From positions 1 to 51,255 of the forward strand of contig JAZNKS010000091.1 in the NCBI GenBank assembly GCA_045578725.1: a stretch of 51,255 bases of DNA. Reading direction: 5' to 3'. The notes under the pieces were generated by a model. It was given only the letters and a program-made list of their open reading frames with translations, searched no databases and was not told where the DNA came from. Made by a program: the position numbers and the translations under genes. Numbering within the stretch: the first letter of the stretch is position 1; each line of letters begins with the position of its first letter. This DNA is from Flemingiibacterium sp045578725. Its GTDB lineage: Bacteria > Bacillota > Clostridia > Oscillospirales > CAG-272. Positions 31,277 to 40,486 of the stretch are shown in pieces.

Positions 31277-33778
31277 TCATGCCATATTCAGACAGTACAG
31301 AACCTTTCCGCTCTTCCCTCCGAGCTGAACCCGATGCGGAACACCGGGATAAAGATCGAAGAAGTTGTCGGAGAGGTTTTTGTCATCTCCGTCAAGATCG
31401 ATGCAGACACCGATCGCCAATGTATCGCATTCGTAGACCGCCGTGCCGTCCGCATCAAGATGAACACGGATTTCGGGCTTTGCAAGCCCCAGCTCATGAT
31501 AGGGCCGATCCACAAAGCGGCGGCGTGCGAGAAGCGTGCCGTCCCGATCATACAGCATCACGCACGGGATGGTTCCCGCCGGGGGATCGATGTGCAGGAT
31601 GACCGACGAGGAATTGGCATCGAGAAGCGCCTCCGCTTCCTGCCAGACAACCGCATCCGCCTGGGCAGATGCCTGGGCAGATGTCTGGGCAGATGCCTGG
31701 GCATCCGGCACGAAGGCCGCCCAGCGAATCCGGACCTTTTTCTGCGTGAGATATTCATTGATGCCGTACAGATCGAACCCGCCGCCCGCCGCCCGGACAA
31801 TATCCACCGCAATCGGCGCGAAGGCACGCTTGACCGGGAAGAAGGACGGGGTACGGTTGCGCAGATAATCCACAATCGTCCACGAACGGGTCGCCGGCCA
31901 GCAATCCTCATACATCCAGAAAATCGCGGAGCCGGTAGTAGTGCTCATCCGCCGGCGGAAATTGAGAATATATTCCGTCAGCGCATCGCCCTGCAGAAAG
32001 CCGCCGTAATAAACATAATCGGCGATGCTCATGCCGCCAAGTCCGAGCGTGATGCCCAGCTTTTCCTCCAGCAGCTTCTCCGGCGCACAGGCATTCTGAT
32101 CGCAGATCGCGTTGTCATGCACCTTGAAATCGAAGGAATGCAGAAATTCCTGTCCCGGGCCAAGCGCCGCCATCATATTCAGCAGGCTGGTCGGGCCGAG
32201 AATGCCGCCCTCATTGGGGAAGCGGCTGTCCATGGCGCGATATTTGAAGTAATCCCGATCGCCAAAGCCAATCGACCAGGGATGCTGATCGCCGGCCGCA
32301 TCCGAATTGGCATCCATGCCATCCGGCGAGAAGGGGCTGGAGGGCTGATAATAATGATTGTCCCCCTCCGCGTGCATGATTTTGGGCACCATGGCATAAT
32401 AGAGCGAGGCGCAGGTGTAGGTGTGGAGCAGGTGGGGGAACTCCATCTGCCAGTCGATCTCATTGTTGCCGCAGTAGATGACCGCTGATGCATAGACCGA
32501 CATTCTGCGGAGCTGATACGCGATTTCGGCGCGATAATTCTCGACGAAATCCCGGTCATCGGCCGGATAGTTGGCGCAGGCCGCGATGAAATCCTGCCAG
32601 ACTACGATACCTTTTTCATCGCACAGCTCATAGAAATCGTCCGTTTCGTAGATGCCGCCGCCCCAGACGCGCAGAACATTAAAATTAACCTCCAGCGCCC
32701 GGTCGATCAGCACCTCATAGGAAGCGCGGTCGAAGCGGGAATAGAGAATATCCAGCGGAATCATGTTGGCGCCTTTGGCAAAGAGAGGCTCGCCGTTTAC
32801 AAGCAGCCGGAATTGACGGCCCCCCTCCTTCAGAGGGGACTGATCGATCGCAACCCGGCGGATTCCGACCCGCTTTTTCTGCCTTGAAATCACCTCTCCC
32901 GAAGCGGAATCCGTCACGGTAATGACAAGCGTATAGCGGTACGGCTCGCCGTGATTTCGCGGCTGCCACAGCTTGGGATTTGAAATCCGCAGCGTCAGCG
33001 GCACATACAGCTCGCCCTGAATGCATCCGCTCCATGCTTCCCTCTCGCCGGTCTCGGCAATCTTTGCCTCCACGCAGACCTCGCGCTCACCGTCAAGCGA
33101 CAGGAACTGCCGGATCCGAAGCTCCGCCTCGGAATAATCGGCGGAAAGCTCATGGAAGACGGACACTTCATTGACAAACAGCGGGCCGATTTCAAGATGG
33201 CAGCCTCCGCAGATGCCGACATTGATCAGACGCGGCGACCAATCCCACTCAAACGAGGACTGCGGCCCCCGGCAATAGCTTCTTCGCATGGCCTGCTCTC
33301 TGGGCGCGCCGTGTCCATCCCCAGCGCGCTTGAAGGCGTTGGCTAACAAGCCGGATTCCAGCCGGATGTCCAGCCGGTTTTCGCCGGTCTTTACATAGGA
33401 TGTGATGTCCGGGCGGTAGGGCGTATAGAAATTGTGGTGGCCGCCAACATGACTGCCGTTGAGATAAACCTCGGCGTACAGCGCCAGTCCCGCCAACACC
33501 AGCCGGATCCGGTTTCCGCCGGCAAGCGCATCCGCCTCCAGCGTGAAGGTACGGGTCAGCAGCCAGGTTTCCTCCTCAATCCAGCGGGCATTCAGTACAT
33601 TGTGGCCGCGATGGACATCGCCCGTCAGATGCTCCATGGCCTCCTGCACCGTTCCCGGGATTCGGATATCATATTCGGGCATCCACGGCTGCGGATTCGG
33701 CCAATCCACCTCGCCGCCCCGCTGTCCGCCCGCGTGCCGGCATTTCCAGATTCCGTCCAGAGCGATTTGTTTGATCAT
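31277..33778 (-). CDS. Beta-mannosidase, glycoside hydrolase family 2
   Basis: 833 residues. An N-terminal sugar-binding domain (WLLTRTF, YLNGSHVGGH), an immunoglobulin-like domain and a catalytic barrel follow the GH2 order. LRVWGGGIYE is a strong beta-mannosidase sign. The likely acid/base is E440 in CGNNEIDW and the nucleophile E523 in RFPNEGGI. It cleaves beta-mannosides, such as the core of N-glycans or mannan fragments. No signal peptide. Near residue 700 is a four-fold AQxS repeat linker. GGGAGG lies 6 bases before the ATG at 33778. Confidence 0.92.
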   Translation of the reverse strand: MIKQIALDGIWKCRHAGGQRGGEVDWPNPQPWMPEYDIRIPGTVQEAMEHLTGDVHRGHNVLNARWIEEETWLLTRTFTLEADALAGGNRIRLVLAGLALYAEVYLNGSHVGGHHNFYTPYRPDITSYVKTGENRLDIRLESGLLANAFKRAGDGHGAPREQAMRRSYCRGPQSSFEWDWSPRLINVGICGGCHLEIGPLFVNEVSVFHELSADYSEAELRIRQFLSLDGEREVCVEAKIAETGEREAWSGCIQGELYVPLTLRISNPKLWQPRNHGEPYRYTLVITVTDSASGEVISRQKKRVGIRRVAIDQSPLKEGGRQFRLLVNGEPLFAKGANMIPLDILYSRFDRASYEVLIDRALEVNFNVLRVWGGGIYETDDFYELCDEKGIVVWQDFIAACANYPADDRDFVENYRAEIAYQLRRMSVYASAVIYCGNNEIDWQMEFPHLLHTYTCASLYYAMVPKIMHAEGDNHYYQPSSPFSPDGMDANSDAAGDQHPWSIGFGDRDYFKYRAMDSRFPNEGGILGPTSLLNMMAALGPGQEFLHSFDFKVHDNAICDQNACAPEKLLEEKLGITLGLGGMSIADYVYYGGFLQGDALTEYILNFRRRMSTTTGSAIFWMYEDCWPATRSWTIVDYLRNRTPSFFPVKRAFAPIAVDIVRAAGGGFDLYGINEYLTQKKVRIRWAAFVPDAQASAQTSAQASAQADAVVWQEAEALLDANSSSVILHIDPPAGTIPCVMLYDRDGTLLARRRFVDRPYHELGLAKPEIRVHLDADGTAVYECDTLAIGVCIDLDGDDKNLSDNFFDLYPGVPHRVQLGGKSGKVLYCLNMA
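31659..31706 (-). repeat. Four 12-bp tandem units inside the GH2 gene
   Basis: Units start at 31659, 31671, 31683 and 31695 with consensus GCCTGGGCAGAT. They encode a four-residue repeat AQAS/AQTS/AQAS/AQAD. Confidence 0.85.
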
Positions 33779-33812
33779 GAAAATCCTCCCTTGCATCGGA
33801 TTTGTTTTTACC

Positions 33813-33841
33813 ATTATAGCAGAATGGCCGGAAAAAGTAAA
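33813..33841 (-). promoter_or_regulatory. Promoter of the GH2 gene
   Basis: Minus strand TTTACT (33836-33841), 17-base spacer ending in TGC, TATAAT (33813-33818). Confidence 0.8.
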
Positions 33842-33851
33842 CCGCTTTGAG

Positions 33852-33886
33852 AAAAAAACCGCCGCGGAATTTTCCGTGACGGTTTT
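33852..33886 (-). terminator. galT terminator
   Basis: AAAACCG/CGGTTTT with inner CGGAA/TTCCG, followed on the minus strand by seven Ts, 15 bases after the galT stop. Confidence 0.85.
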
Positions 33887-33900
33887 GGGATCCGGGATTC

Positions 33901-34893
33901 TTATGCTTTCTTGCCGGCCAGATATTTTTCCAGAGCCGCGCGCATTTCGACAGCCTTCTCCTCGGGAGCGGTGGGATTACAGTGTGCCCATACGCCCGTT
34001 TCGCTGGATGCCTGGAACTGCTGCTTGTCGGCGGCGCGGAGCGGAGGATACAGTTCAATGTGGAAATGGTAGAAGTTCTCCATTCCCTCATACTTTTCGT
34101 CCTCATTGTTGACCGGGCCGTTGTGCATACACATCATGTAAGGGAAGTTGAAATCGAACAGATTATCGTACATACCCGTGATGTCGCGCAGAATCTTTCC
34201 GAGATTCTCCTTCTCGCGCTCATTGAAGTCGGCAATCGTCAGCTTGTGGGTCTTGGCGACAATGTAAACGCCGTACGCATAGTCGGCAAAGAAGGGGATG
34301 TAAGCCAGGAAGTCCTCATTTTCATGGAGAATACGAAGGCCGCATTCGGTTTCTTCCTTATTCATCCGGCAGAAGAGGCATTCGCCGTTTTCTTCGTAAT
34401 ATTCCTTCGCGCTGTCAAGCTCCAGCTCGATTTTCTTGGGAAGCACCGAGTAGCCATACATCTGACCGTGCGGATGCGGCATGGTTACACCGACCACATC
34501 GCCGCGGTTCTCGAAAATGAAGACATACTTGATCTTCTTGTCTTCCTTCATGGCATTGAAGCGGGTGCACCAGAGATCGACCAGCTTCTTCATATGCTCA
34601 TCGGACAGCTCCTTGAGCGTGCCGTGATGGTCGGGGGAGAAGAGGATGACCTCGCACTTGCCGTGGGAGGGCTTCACCTTATAAAAGTCGGTCGCCACAT
34701 CATCGGGCGCCGGGGGATTCTGGGTCAGCGCAGGGAAATCATTATCGTATGCGTACACATCATAATGATCCGGCACCTTGCCCGAGCCGGGGCAGAAGGG
34801 ACACCAGTCCTTGGGCATCTGCGGACGGTTCTGCCGGTTGGATGCGATCATTACCCAGTCCTTGATCATCGGATTCCATCTTAATTCAGCCAT
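33901..34893 (-). CDS. galT: Galactose-1-phosphate uridylyltransferase
   Basis: 330 residues. It swaps UMP between UDP-glucose and galactose 1-phosphate in the Leloir pathway. CPFCPG at 31-36 binds zinc, and HPHGQ at 140-144 carries the nucleophile H142. A second HIT-like half contains FHIELYPPLR. The chosen ATG at 34893 follows GAGG; earlier in-frame starts overlap the promoter. No galK or galE is next to it. Confidence 0.94.
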   Translation of the reverse strand: MAELRWNPMIKDWVMIASNRQNRPQMPKDWCPFCPGSGKVPDHYDVYAYDNDFPALTQNPPAPDDVATDFYKVKPSHGKCEVILFSPDHHGTLKELSDEHMKKLVDLWCTRFNAMKEDKKIKYVFIFENRGDVVGVTMPHPHGQMYGYSVLPKKIELELDSAKEYYEENGECLFCRMNKEETECGLRILHENEDFLAYIPFFADYAYGVYIVAKTHKLTIADFNEREKENLGKILRDITGMYDNLFDFNFPYMMCMHNGPVNNEDEKYEGMENFYHFHIELYPPLRAADKQQFQASSETGVWAHCNPTAPEEKAVEMRAALEKYLAGKKA

Positions 34894-34930
34894 TGTAATA
34901 ACCTCGGTTTCAATCGGTATTTCATGCATT

Positions 34931-34959
34931 ATTATACCACATTTCCCTATTCCATGCAA
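34931..34959 (-). promoter_or_regulatory. galT promoter
   Basis: Minus strand TTGCAT (34954-34959), 17-base spacer ending in TGG, TATAAT (34931-34936). Confidence 0.82.
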
Positions 34960-35011
34960 GGGGATTTCCAAAGAAAATCGCGGAAAATCTGCACAAATCT
35001 TCGCGCAGGGC

Positions 35012-35040
35012 TTGATTTTTTCTGCAATCTGGTGTATAAT
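35012..35040 (+). promoter_or_regulatory. Promoter of the M23 peptidase gene
   Basis: TTGATT (35012-35017), 17-base spacer ending in GTG, TATAAT (35035-35040). The roughly 90-base leader after it contains a possible 24-codon frame with no ribosome site. Confidence 0.8.
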
Positions 35041-35137
35041 TATAATTGCCCTTTTATACAGAAATGATTGAGTTATACATGACCTGCCAAATATGGCGCA
35101 TCCGGGCTCATTCAATCAACAATAAGGAGATGTTTTG

Positions 35138-36541
35138 ATGTTCAAACCGAAGTCTGCAAAACAGGCCGGTGAATGTACAGCTGCCTTTCCCGAAAAGGTC
35201 GGCAGCCCCAAGGGAATACGCTATTGGATTCATTATCTGCTTCCGGCTGTCACCGCACTCTGCGTGGCCGCCTATATCGGCGTGATGGCCGCCCGCGTGC
35301 CGGTCATCGAAGCCAGCATCAACGGAACCCCCGTCGGCTATGTTCGCTCAGACGAAGTCTTCTCATCGGCCGTCCGTTCGCTGGAAGGAGAGCTTTCCGC
35401 GGCGATCGGCTCCGATTACAAGCTGGACTGCGAGATCACCTACGAGCTCCGGCATGACTGGAAGCCGGTCTATCTGAGCGAAGAGGACCTGATCGCCTAC
35501 CTCCGCAAACTCACCGCCGATGAATTTCTCACCGCCTATATGCTGTATGTGGATGACCTTCCCGCCTGCGCATACGAAAACGAGGAGGAGCTGCTCGCGC
35601 TGGTTGACAGCATCGAAACCGAGCTGCTCGGCTCAGCCGGCGAAGATTTCAGCCGGATCGAGATTTCCACCCGTGTCCGCATTGAAAAGCAGCTCTGCAG
35701 AAAAAACGATGTAAAGACGCTGGAGGAGATTCATCTGCTCCTCAATCCCGCCACCGATCATCATGCCGATTCGGCGGCCGTCCGTGAGGAGACCGTTGAG
35801 GCGAGTGTTCTCACCGTCGATTCCCTTACCTATATGGCACCGGATCTTGCCAATGCGGCCCCCGCGACAGACGAGGATTTCGTCCTCGAATATACACTGA
35901 TCAAAACCGAGGAGATGGATGAAATCGTCCCCTACGATACCGTCCGGATCGACAACCCCGATGCCTTTGTCGGCAAGGATTCCGTCATCACCCCCGGCGA
36001 ATACGGCTACCGCACCGCCGTTTATGAGGTTGTCTGCAATGCCGATGGCCGCGAGCTGGAGCGTACGCTTCTTTCCGAAACGGTTCATACGCCCACGGTA
36101 TCGGAAGTCATTCTGGTCGGCACCAAGCCGATTCCTCCGGCTGTTCCCACGGGCACCTACATCTGGCCCTGCGATTATTCCAAAGGCATTTCGTCCCCGT
36201 ATGGCGCCAGAAGCTATCCTGCCAACGAATTTCATCTCGGCATCGATCTGCCCGGTGAAAAGAATTCGGAAATCTGGGCCTCCGACGGCGGAACGGTCAT
36301 CTATGCCGGCCAGACTCCCTCTTACGGCAAGCACGTCCGGATTCAGCACGCCAACGGATACATCACCCTGTACGCCCATATGAACGAGCTTCTTGTCAAG
36401 GCCGGCGATCAGGTTTACCAGGGACAGACCATCGGTCTGATGGGCACCACCGGTATGTCGCTCGGCGTCCATCTCCACTTTGAGGTCCGCCTCGGTGATG
36501 TTCCCCGGAACCCGATCAATTATCTTCCCCCGCGCAAATAA
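35138..36541 (+). CDS. Membrane-anchored M23 peptidase with G5 domain
   Basis: 467 residues. A cytoplasmic N-terminus of about 30 residues, one membrane segment (YLLPAVTALCVAAYIGVM), a long extracellular region, a G5 domain at about 245-325, and a C-terminal M23 metallopeptidase with FHLGIDLPG (first zinc ligands) and VHLHFEVR. M23 enzymes cut peptidoglycan cross-links, and G5 domains bind cell-wall sugars. So it is a cell-wall remodelling enzyme anchored outside the membrane. AAGGAG lies before ATG 35138; TTG at 35135 is less likely. Confidence 0.92.
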   Translation: MFKPKSAKQAGECTAAFPEKVGSPKGIRYWIHYLLPAVTALCVAAYIGVMAARVPVIEASINGTPVGYVRSDEVFSSAVRSLEGELSAAIGSDYKLDCEITYELRHDWKPVYLSEEDLIAYLRKLTADEFLTAYMLYVDDLPACAYENEEELLALVDSIETELLGSAGEDFSRIEISTRVRIEKQLCRKNDVKTLEEIHLLLNPATDHHADSAAVREETVEASVLTVDSLTYMAPDLANAAPATDEDFVLEYTLIKTEEMDEIVPYDTVRIDNPDAFVGKDSVITPGEYGYRTAVYEVVCNADGRELERTLLSETVHTPTVSEVILVGTKPIPPAVPTGTYIWPCDYSKGISSPYGARSYPANEFHLGIDLPGEKNSEIWASDGGTVIYAGQTPSYGKHVRIQHANGYITLYAHMNELLVKAGDQVYQGQTIGLMGTTGMSLGVHLHFEVRLGDVPRNPINYLPPRK

Positions 36542-36553
36542 GCGAAATACATC

Positions 36554-36582
36554 AGCCCCCTCAGCAAGCCGAGGGGGCTTTT
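36554..36582. terminator. Terminator between the M23 and beta-propeller genes
   Basis: 9-bp stem AGCCCCCTC/GAGGGGGCT followed by TTTTCT on the plus strand. It may also end the convergent minus-strand transcript. Confidence 0.85.
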
Positions 36583-36593
36583 CTGTGACAGAA

Positions 36594-37781
36594 TCAGAGA
36601 TAGTTTTTCATCGTGAACCGGGCGAGCCGGATATGCTTTCTGGACACGGTATAGGACATCGCCAGCTCTCCCTCGCCAAAGTACTGAACAAAGGGATAGA
36701 AGCAGCTGATTCCCATATCGGCCTGCAGGACGATCTCGCTGTCGGACAGATTCCCGCGGTTGATCCGGATTACTCCGATGTGCTCTCGGTCGATCGGCGC
36801 ATGGAACAGATAAAGCTCACCGTCATAGCAGATGAAATCGGAACGCGATTGGCAATCCCCGACCAGAACCGGGTCTTCCCACTTTTCTGTCTTCAGATCG
36901 TAAGCCGTGAGAAAGCCGTATTGGGTGGTATCATGCTGACGGACAAAATAATACACCTTATCCTCCCACACATAGACCGCATTTTCCCATTTTGACAGAT
37001 TCGGGAAGGATGGCTGCGAAACATATTCCCAGGTGATGAAATCGCGGCTCTTCATCAGAAAATTCAGATCGCCGCTGTAAGCGCCGGAATAGTACCAGCG
37101 CTCCCCGTTTTCTACCCGCGAGGTAAATTTCTGCATGATTCCGATGTCACTGTACATGGTCTTGCAGGGGATGCCGTTTTCGGCAAACGCGGAAACAATC
37201 CCCGTATTGCTGAAATCGTTGGTAACGCTGCCGACCTTGAGCCGGTTCACGCCGACCTTGCCGAGCGTTTTCGTGGAAATTGTGAACGGACGGTACAGAC
37301 GGTAGTAGACATCCCCGACCATGGCCGTCCAGAGGATGTAAAGTGTATCCGCATCCGCCTGTGCGAAGATGGTATCATACACCAGATTGACCCGGTGGCC
37401 CGAGCAGTCATCGCCGACCGTCTGGATATCCAGCACTGTCTGATCGGAAGGATCCGACACCGGACAGTATACCAGCCGTGCGGTCTGGTGGGACGGATCC
37501 TCAGCCGCCGTTTCCGTGTTGGCGTAGTAGGTCATATAGATCATGCCGTCAATCAGGGCAAAGGTGGAAACGTGCACCATCTGATCGCCCTGCTTTTCAA
37601 AATCCGCGACAAATCGCTCGGCGATCTCTCGCGCAAAGACATCCCCCTTTGCCTTGGCCTCATCCGAGGCATCCGACGTTTCAAGCCGCCGGCGGACCGT
37701 CGTTATCTCTTGGCCTTCAAGCGGGATCAACGGTTTTTCCGAAACAAAATCTTCCGAAAAAATACAGGTTTCATGCTTCAT
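36594..37781 (-). CDS. Five-bladed beta-propeller glycosidase-like protein
   Basis: 395 residues rich in beta-strand repeats with aromatic motifs (WYYSGAY, FITWEYVSQPSF, VYVWEDKVYYFVRQHD, LYLFHAPIDREHIGVIRI). This layout matches the five-bladed propellers of GH43/GH32/GH130 and sialidase-like proteins. No exact family or catalytic residues could be fixed. No signal peptide. AAAGGAG lies before ATG 37781, which overlaps the end of the upstream membrane-protein gene by 11 bases, so the pair is coupled. Confidence 0.75.
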   Translation of the reverse strand: MKHETCIFSEDFVSEKPLIPLEGQEITTVRRRLETSDASDEAKAKGDVFAREIAERFVADFEKQGDQMVHVSTFALIDGMIYMTYYANTETAAEDPSHQTARLVYCPVSDPSDQTVLDIQTVGDDCSGHRVNLVYDTIFAQADADTLYILWTAMVGDVYYRLYRPFTISTKTLGKVGVNRLKVGSVTNDFSNTGIVSAFAENGIPCKTMYSDIGIMQKFTSRVENGERWYYSGAYSGDLNFLMKSRDFITWEYVSQPSFPNLSKWENAVYVWEDKVYYFVRQHDTTQYGFLTAYDLKTEKWEDPVLVGDCQSRSDFICYDGELYLFHAPIDREHIGVIRINRGNLSDSEIVLQADMGISCFYPFVQYFGEGELAMSYTVSRKHIRLARFTMKNYL

Positions 37782-38295
37782 AATTTTTTCTCCTTTGCCG
37801 GATAAATGAAATGACAATTGATACAATCGCAATGCTCTCGTTTACCATTCCGATATAGGATCCGATGATAAGATCATATATCAGAAAGGTCAGAGAAACA
37901 GGAATCGAAAGGATTTTGGTCAGCCGTGGCTTGCGAAGCCACAGAGATACGGTAACAAAGGTAGAGGCCGCAATCGGCAGAATATTGATCGGTGAGCGGA
38001 AGGTGGTAAACCCTATACCCCAATTGACGAGAATGAAGAGTACGGGAATGAACCATCGGCTTGCCCACCTTTTTTTGTCACGCTGCATGAAGACAAGCTC
38101 GCGGAAGATTCCCACAAAGTTCGGAACCATTCCGCCATATCCGCCAAGGCAGAAATAATGGATTACCCAGCAGATATCCGCACAGAGCTTGCAAAGGATC
38201 AATCCTCTGCGCTTTGACTGCTGGTAGATAGCGAACAGTGAGACCATGGCACCGATACCGAAGACCTGGGCAATCATGTTCAAAATAAGCGGCAA
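37771..38295 (-). CDS. YgjV-like inner membrane protein
   Basis: 174 residues with about five to six membrane segments. IAQVFGIGAMVSLFAIYQQSKRR, CWVIHYFCLGGYGGMVPN and WGIGFTTFRSPINILPIAA match the YgjV family, whose function is unknown. GGAGG lies 6 bases before a TTG at 38295, the likely start; an ATG at 38277 has no clear ribosome site. It leads a two-gene operon with the propeller protein. Confidence 0.8.
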   Translation of the reverse strand: MPLILNMIAQVFGIGAMVSLFAIYQQSKRRGLILCKLCADICWVIHYFCLGGYGGMVPNFVGIFRELVFMQRDKKRWASRWFIPVLFILVNWGIGFTTFRSPINILPIAASTFVTVSLWLRKPRLTKILSIPVSLTFLIYDLIIGSYIGMVNESIAIVSIVISFIRQRRKNYEA

Positions 38296-38322
38296 AACAG
38301 TCCTCCATTCCACCAAGTCCGG

Positions 38323-38380
38323 TTGACAATTCGTTATTTATACTGTATAATATTATACAGACAAAGGCTTGACAAATCAA
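38323..38380. promoter_or_regulatory. Two face-to-face promoters sharing a palindromic -10 region
   Basis: Plus strand: TTGACA (38323-38328), 17 bases, TATAAT (38346-38351), reading toward the AraC gene. Minus strand: TTGATT (38375-38380), 17 bases, TATAAT (38352-38357), reading toward the YgjV gene. The two -10 boxes abut within the perfect palindrome CTGTATAATATTATACAG (38343-38360). Polymerase cannot occupy both at once. Confidence 0.8.
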
Positions 38381-38428
38381 GCCGGAATCGTGACCGGTTT
38401 TGACACAATTATGACTATGGAGGGCGAT

Positions 38429-39265
38429 ATGAACCCGCGATACGAAGAATACCGCAGTCCGCCGGAACAGCCGCCGTTTGTTTTTCACCGGGCTCTTCGG
38501 CGGACACCGACCTTTTGCAGCCATGAGGCGAACTGGCATGACAATCTCGAAATCCAGTTTTGCTGTGACGGTGAAGGAACGGTTCTGCTGGATGGCCGGG
38601 TCATCCCTTTCACCCGCGGCGATATTGTTGCGGTCAATTCCAATGTTATTCATTACACCGGAACGCAGACCGCACTCACCTATCACTGTCTGATCCTCGA
38701 TCCGGAGTTCTGTTGTCAGGCCGGCATCGACCCGGCTGTATTGCTTTTTGAAGAACACTTCCGGAGCGAGGAGCTCACACGGATTCTGTCCCGGATCGCA
38801 GCTGTTTTCGCAGACAGCAGCGATGTCTGCCGCAGCGCCAAGCTTAAAATGCTCACACTTGCTCTGTTAATCGAGCTGCGCGAGCATCATACGATTTTTT
38901 TCCATGAAACGCCAAAGAAGCAGGAGCTGTATCCCCAAATCCGTCAGGCCATTCGGTATATCCGCAAGAATTATTCTCAAAAGCTCACCGTCGATGACAT
39001 TGCCCGCCACACTTATATGAACAAATACGTTCTGTCACGGCAGTTCCGGAAGGTGACAAAACAGTCCATCATGGAATATATCAACGGCCTGCGCTGTCAT
39101 CAGGCGCGGATTCTGCTGGCTGACGGCGCACTTGCCGTCGAAGCTGCCATGCAATGCGGATTCACCAATCTTTCCTACTTCACCCGCACCTTCAAAAAAT
39201 ACACCGGACAGCTTCCCTCTGAATGCCGCAAGGCCGGCCGGCAATGCCATACGGCCGATAAATGA
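38429..39265 (+). CDS. AraC family transcriptional regulator
   Basis: 278 residues. The N-terminal half is a cupin sensor (HDNLEIQFCCDGEGTVLLDG, FTRGDIVAVNSNVIH). The C-terminal 100 residues hold the two helix-turn-helix motifs (LTVDDIARHTYMNKYVLSRQFRKVTK, and VEAAMQCGFTNLSYFTRTFKKYTG). Such proteins usually switch on sugar-use genes when they bind a sugar. GGAGGG lies before ATG 38429. It is followed by an esterase gene and reads away from the YgjV/propeller pair, so either may be a target. Confidence 0.93.
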   Translation: MNPRYEEYRSPPEQPPFVFHRALRRTPTFCSHEANWHDNLEIQFCCDGEGTVLLDGRVIPFTRGDIVAVNSNVIHYTGTQTALTYHCLILDPEFCCQAGIDPAVLLFEEHFRSEELTRILSRIAAVFADSSDVCRSAKLKMLTLALLIELREHHTIFFHETPKKQELYPQIRQAIRYIRKNYSQKLTVDDIARHTYMNKYVLSRQFRKVTKQSIMEYINGLRCHQARILLADGALAVEAAMQCGFTNLSYFTRTFKKYTGQLPSECRKAGRQCHTADK

Positions 39266-39312
39266 TCGAAACCCGTACATCCAATCCACCCGATTACAGA
39301 AAGGAACCCGCC

Positions 39313-40482
39313 ATGAAACCACAGAACAATGGCCTGTTATGCGGCCGCAAGCTTGAATTTTTCCATCATGATGCCCTGCCCGAATGGGGCTATACGGCAC
39401 CGCAGCAGGATACCTTCGCCGTTCTGCATCCGCAGGATGAAATTCCCGGGAAAGCTTATCCGCTGTATGTGGTCTTCCATTCCGCCGGCCATGATGTGTA
39501 TTCCACCATCGCCTGCTGCTGGCAAAAGGGCAATCACGACATCTACCACACCCCGGCCGATATGTTTGGTCTGTATCTTGACTGCCGCGCCAATACCGGG
39601 GATTGGTGGTGGGGCGGCATCAACGCACACGGCGACGGCGATCCTTCCCGAAGCGGTACCTCCAGGCAGCCGGTCGAAAACCGATGCATCGCCGCCATTG
39701 AATGGATGATGGAGCACTATCCGATCGACCGCGACCGGGTTTACGCCGTCGGCAACTCGATGGGCGGAAGCGGCGCGCTGGGCATCGCGCTCTGCCGCGG
39801 TGACATCTTCGCCGCCATCAAAGCCAATGTTCCCGCCGGCGTCCGCCATGCAGCTGACCGCTGCTGTCTGGATACGCCCATTCCCGAAGGCTTTTCCATT
39901 CCCGACCCGCCGGTCACCGTCGATTATTCGGCGCAGAATGATGGATGGTCCGACGGCCACGAAATCCTCTATCGCGGAATGCGTGATCACCGCTATCCGC
40001 TGATCGGATTCTGGGGCGCATTCGGTCACGCCAACAACAACGAGGTCATCGCAAAGGAGAATGATCTGATTCATTCGCTGGATCTGTTCGCCATCCGCAA
40101 ATCGGAAGCGTATCCGGTCTTCACGGATGCCTCCACCGACGATCCGATTCCGTGGCCGGATCGGCGCGATTCCACCGCCGCCGGGCAGGTCAATGGCTTC
40201 TTCCGCTGGAAAGTGGAAGAGGACAGCGCCGATCGTTTTGTCCTCACGCTCCGTCTGCTCAAGCCGTCGGAATGGGAAACACGCGTCACGCTCCCCGAAT
40301 CGGCTGAAGCCGATGTGCTGATCCGCCGCCTGCAGAATTTCCGTCTGATGCCAGGGGATAAATATCGCTGGTCCTTTGCAGGCGAGAGCGCAGAGGCAGC
40401 AGCCGATGAAACCGGGCATCCCGCGCCGGGGCGGCTCCGCATCACGCAGATTCCCCAGACGCTGATTCTCACGAAAAGCTAA
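39313..40482 (+). CDS. Alpha/beta-hydrolase esterase, CE1/PHB depolymerase-like
   Basis: 389 residues. YPLYVVFHSAGHD carries the oxyanion region, GNSMGG (S149) the nucleophile, and FGHANNNE the likely catalytic His. The N-terminal 280 residues are the hydrolase; the last 90 look like a small beta domain. The fold fits carbohydrate esterases that release acetyl or feruloyl groups. No signal peptide. AAAGGA lies before ATG 39313. An ATG at 39262 overlaps the AraC stop (ATGA) and would add 17 residues, so coupled translation from there cannot be excluded. Confidence 0.8.
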   Translation: MKPQNNGLLCGRKLEFFHHDALPEWGYTAPQQDTFAVLHPQDEIPGKAYPLYVVFHSAGHDVYSTIACCWQKGNHDIYHTPADMFGLYLDCRANTGDWWWGGINAHGDGDPSRSGTSRQPVENRCIAAIEWMMEHYPIDRDRVYAVGNSMGGSGALGIALCRGDIFAAIKANVPAGVRHAADRCCLDTPIPEGFSIPDPPVTVDYSAQNDGWSDGHEILYRGMRDHRYPLIGFWGAFGHANNNEVIAKENDLIHSLDLFAIRKSEAYPVFTDASTDDPIPWPDRRDSTAAGQVNGFFRWKVEEDSADRFVLTLRLLKPSEWETRVTLPESAEADVLIRRLQNFRLMPGDKYRWSFAGESAEAAADETGHPAPGRLRITQIPQTLILTKS

Positions 40483-40486
40483 AGAC

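Noticed and set aside
35064..35138. A 24-codon frame in the M23 leader whose TGA overlaps the M23 ATG
   Set aside because: There is no ribosome site before its ATG and no sign of attenuation, so it is probably chance.
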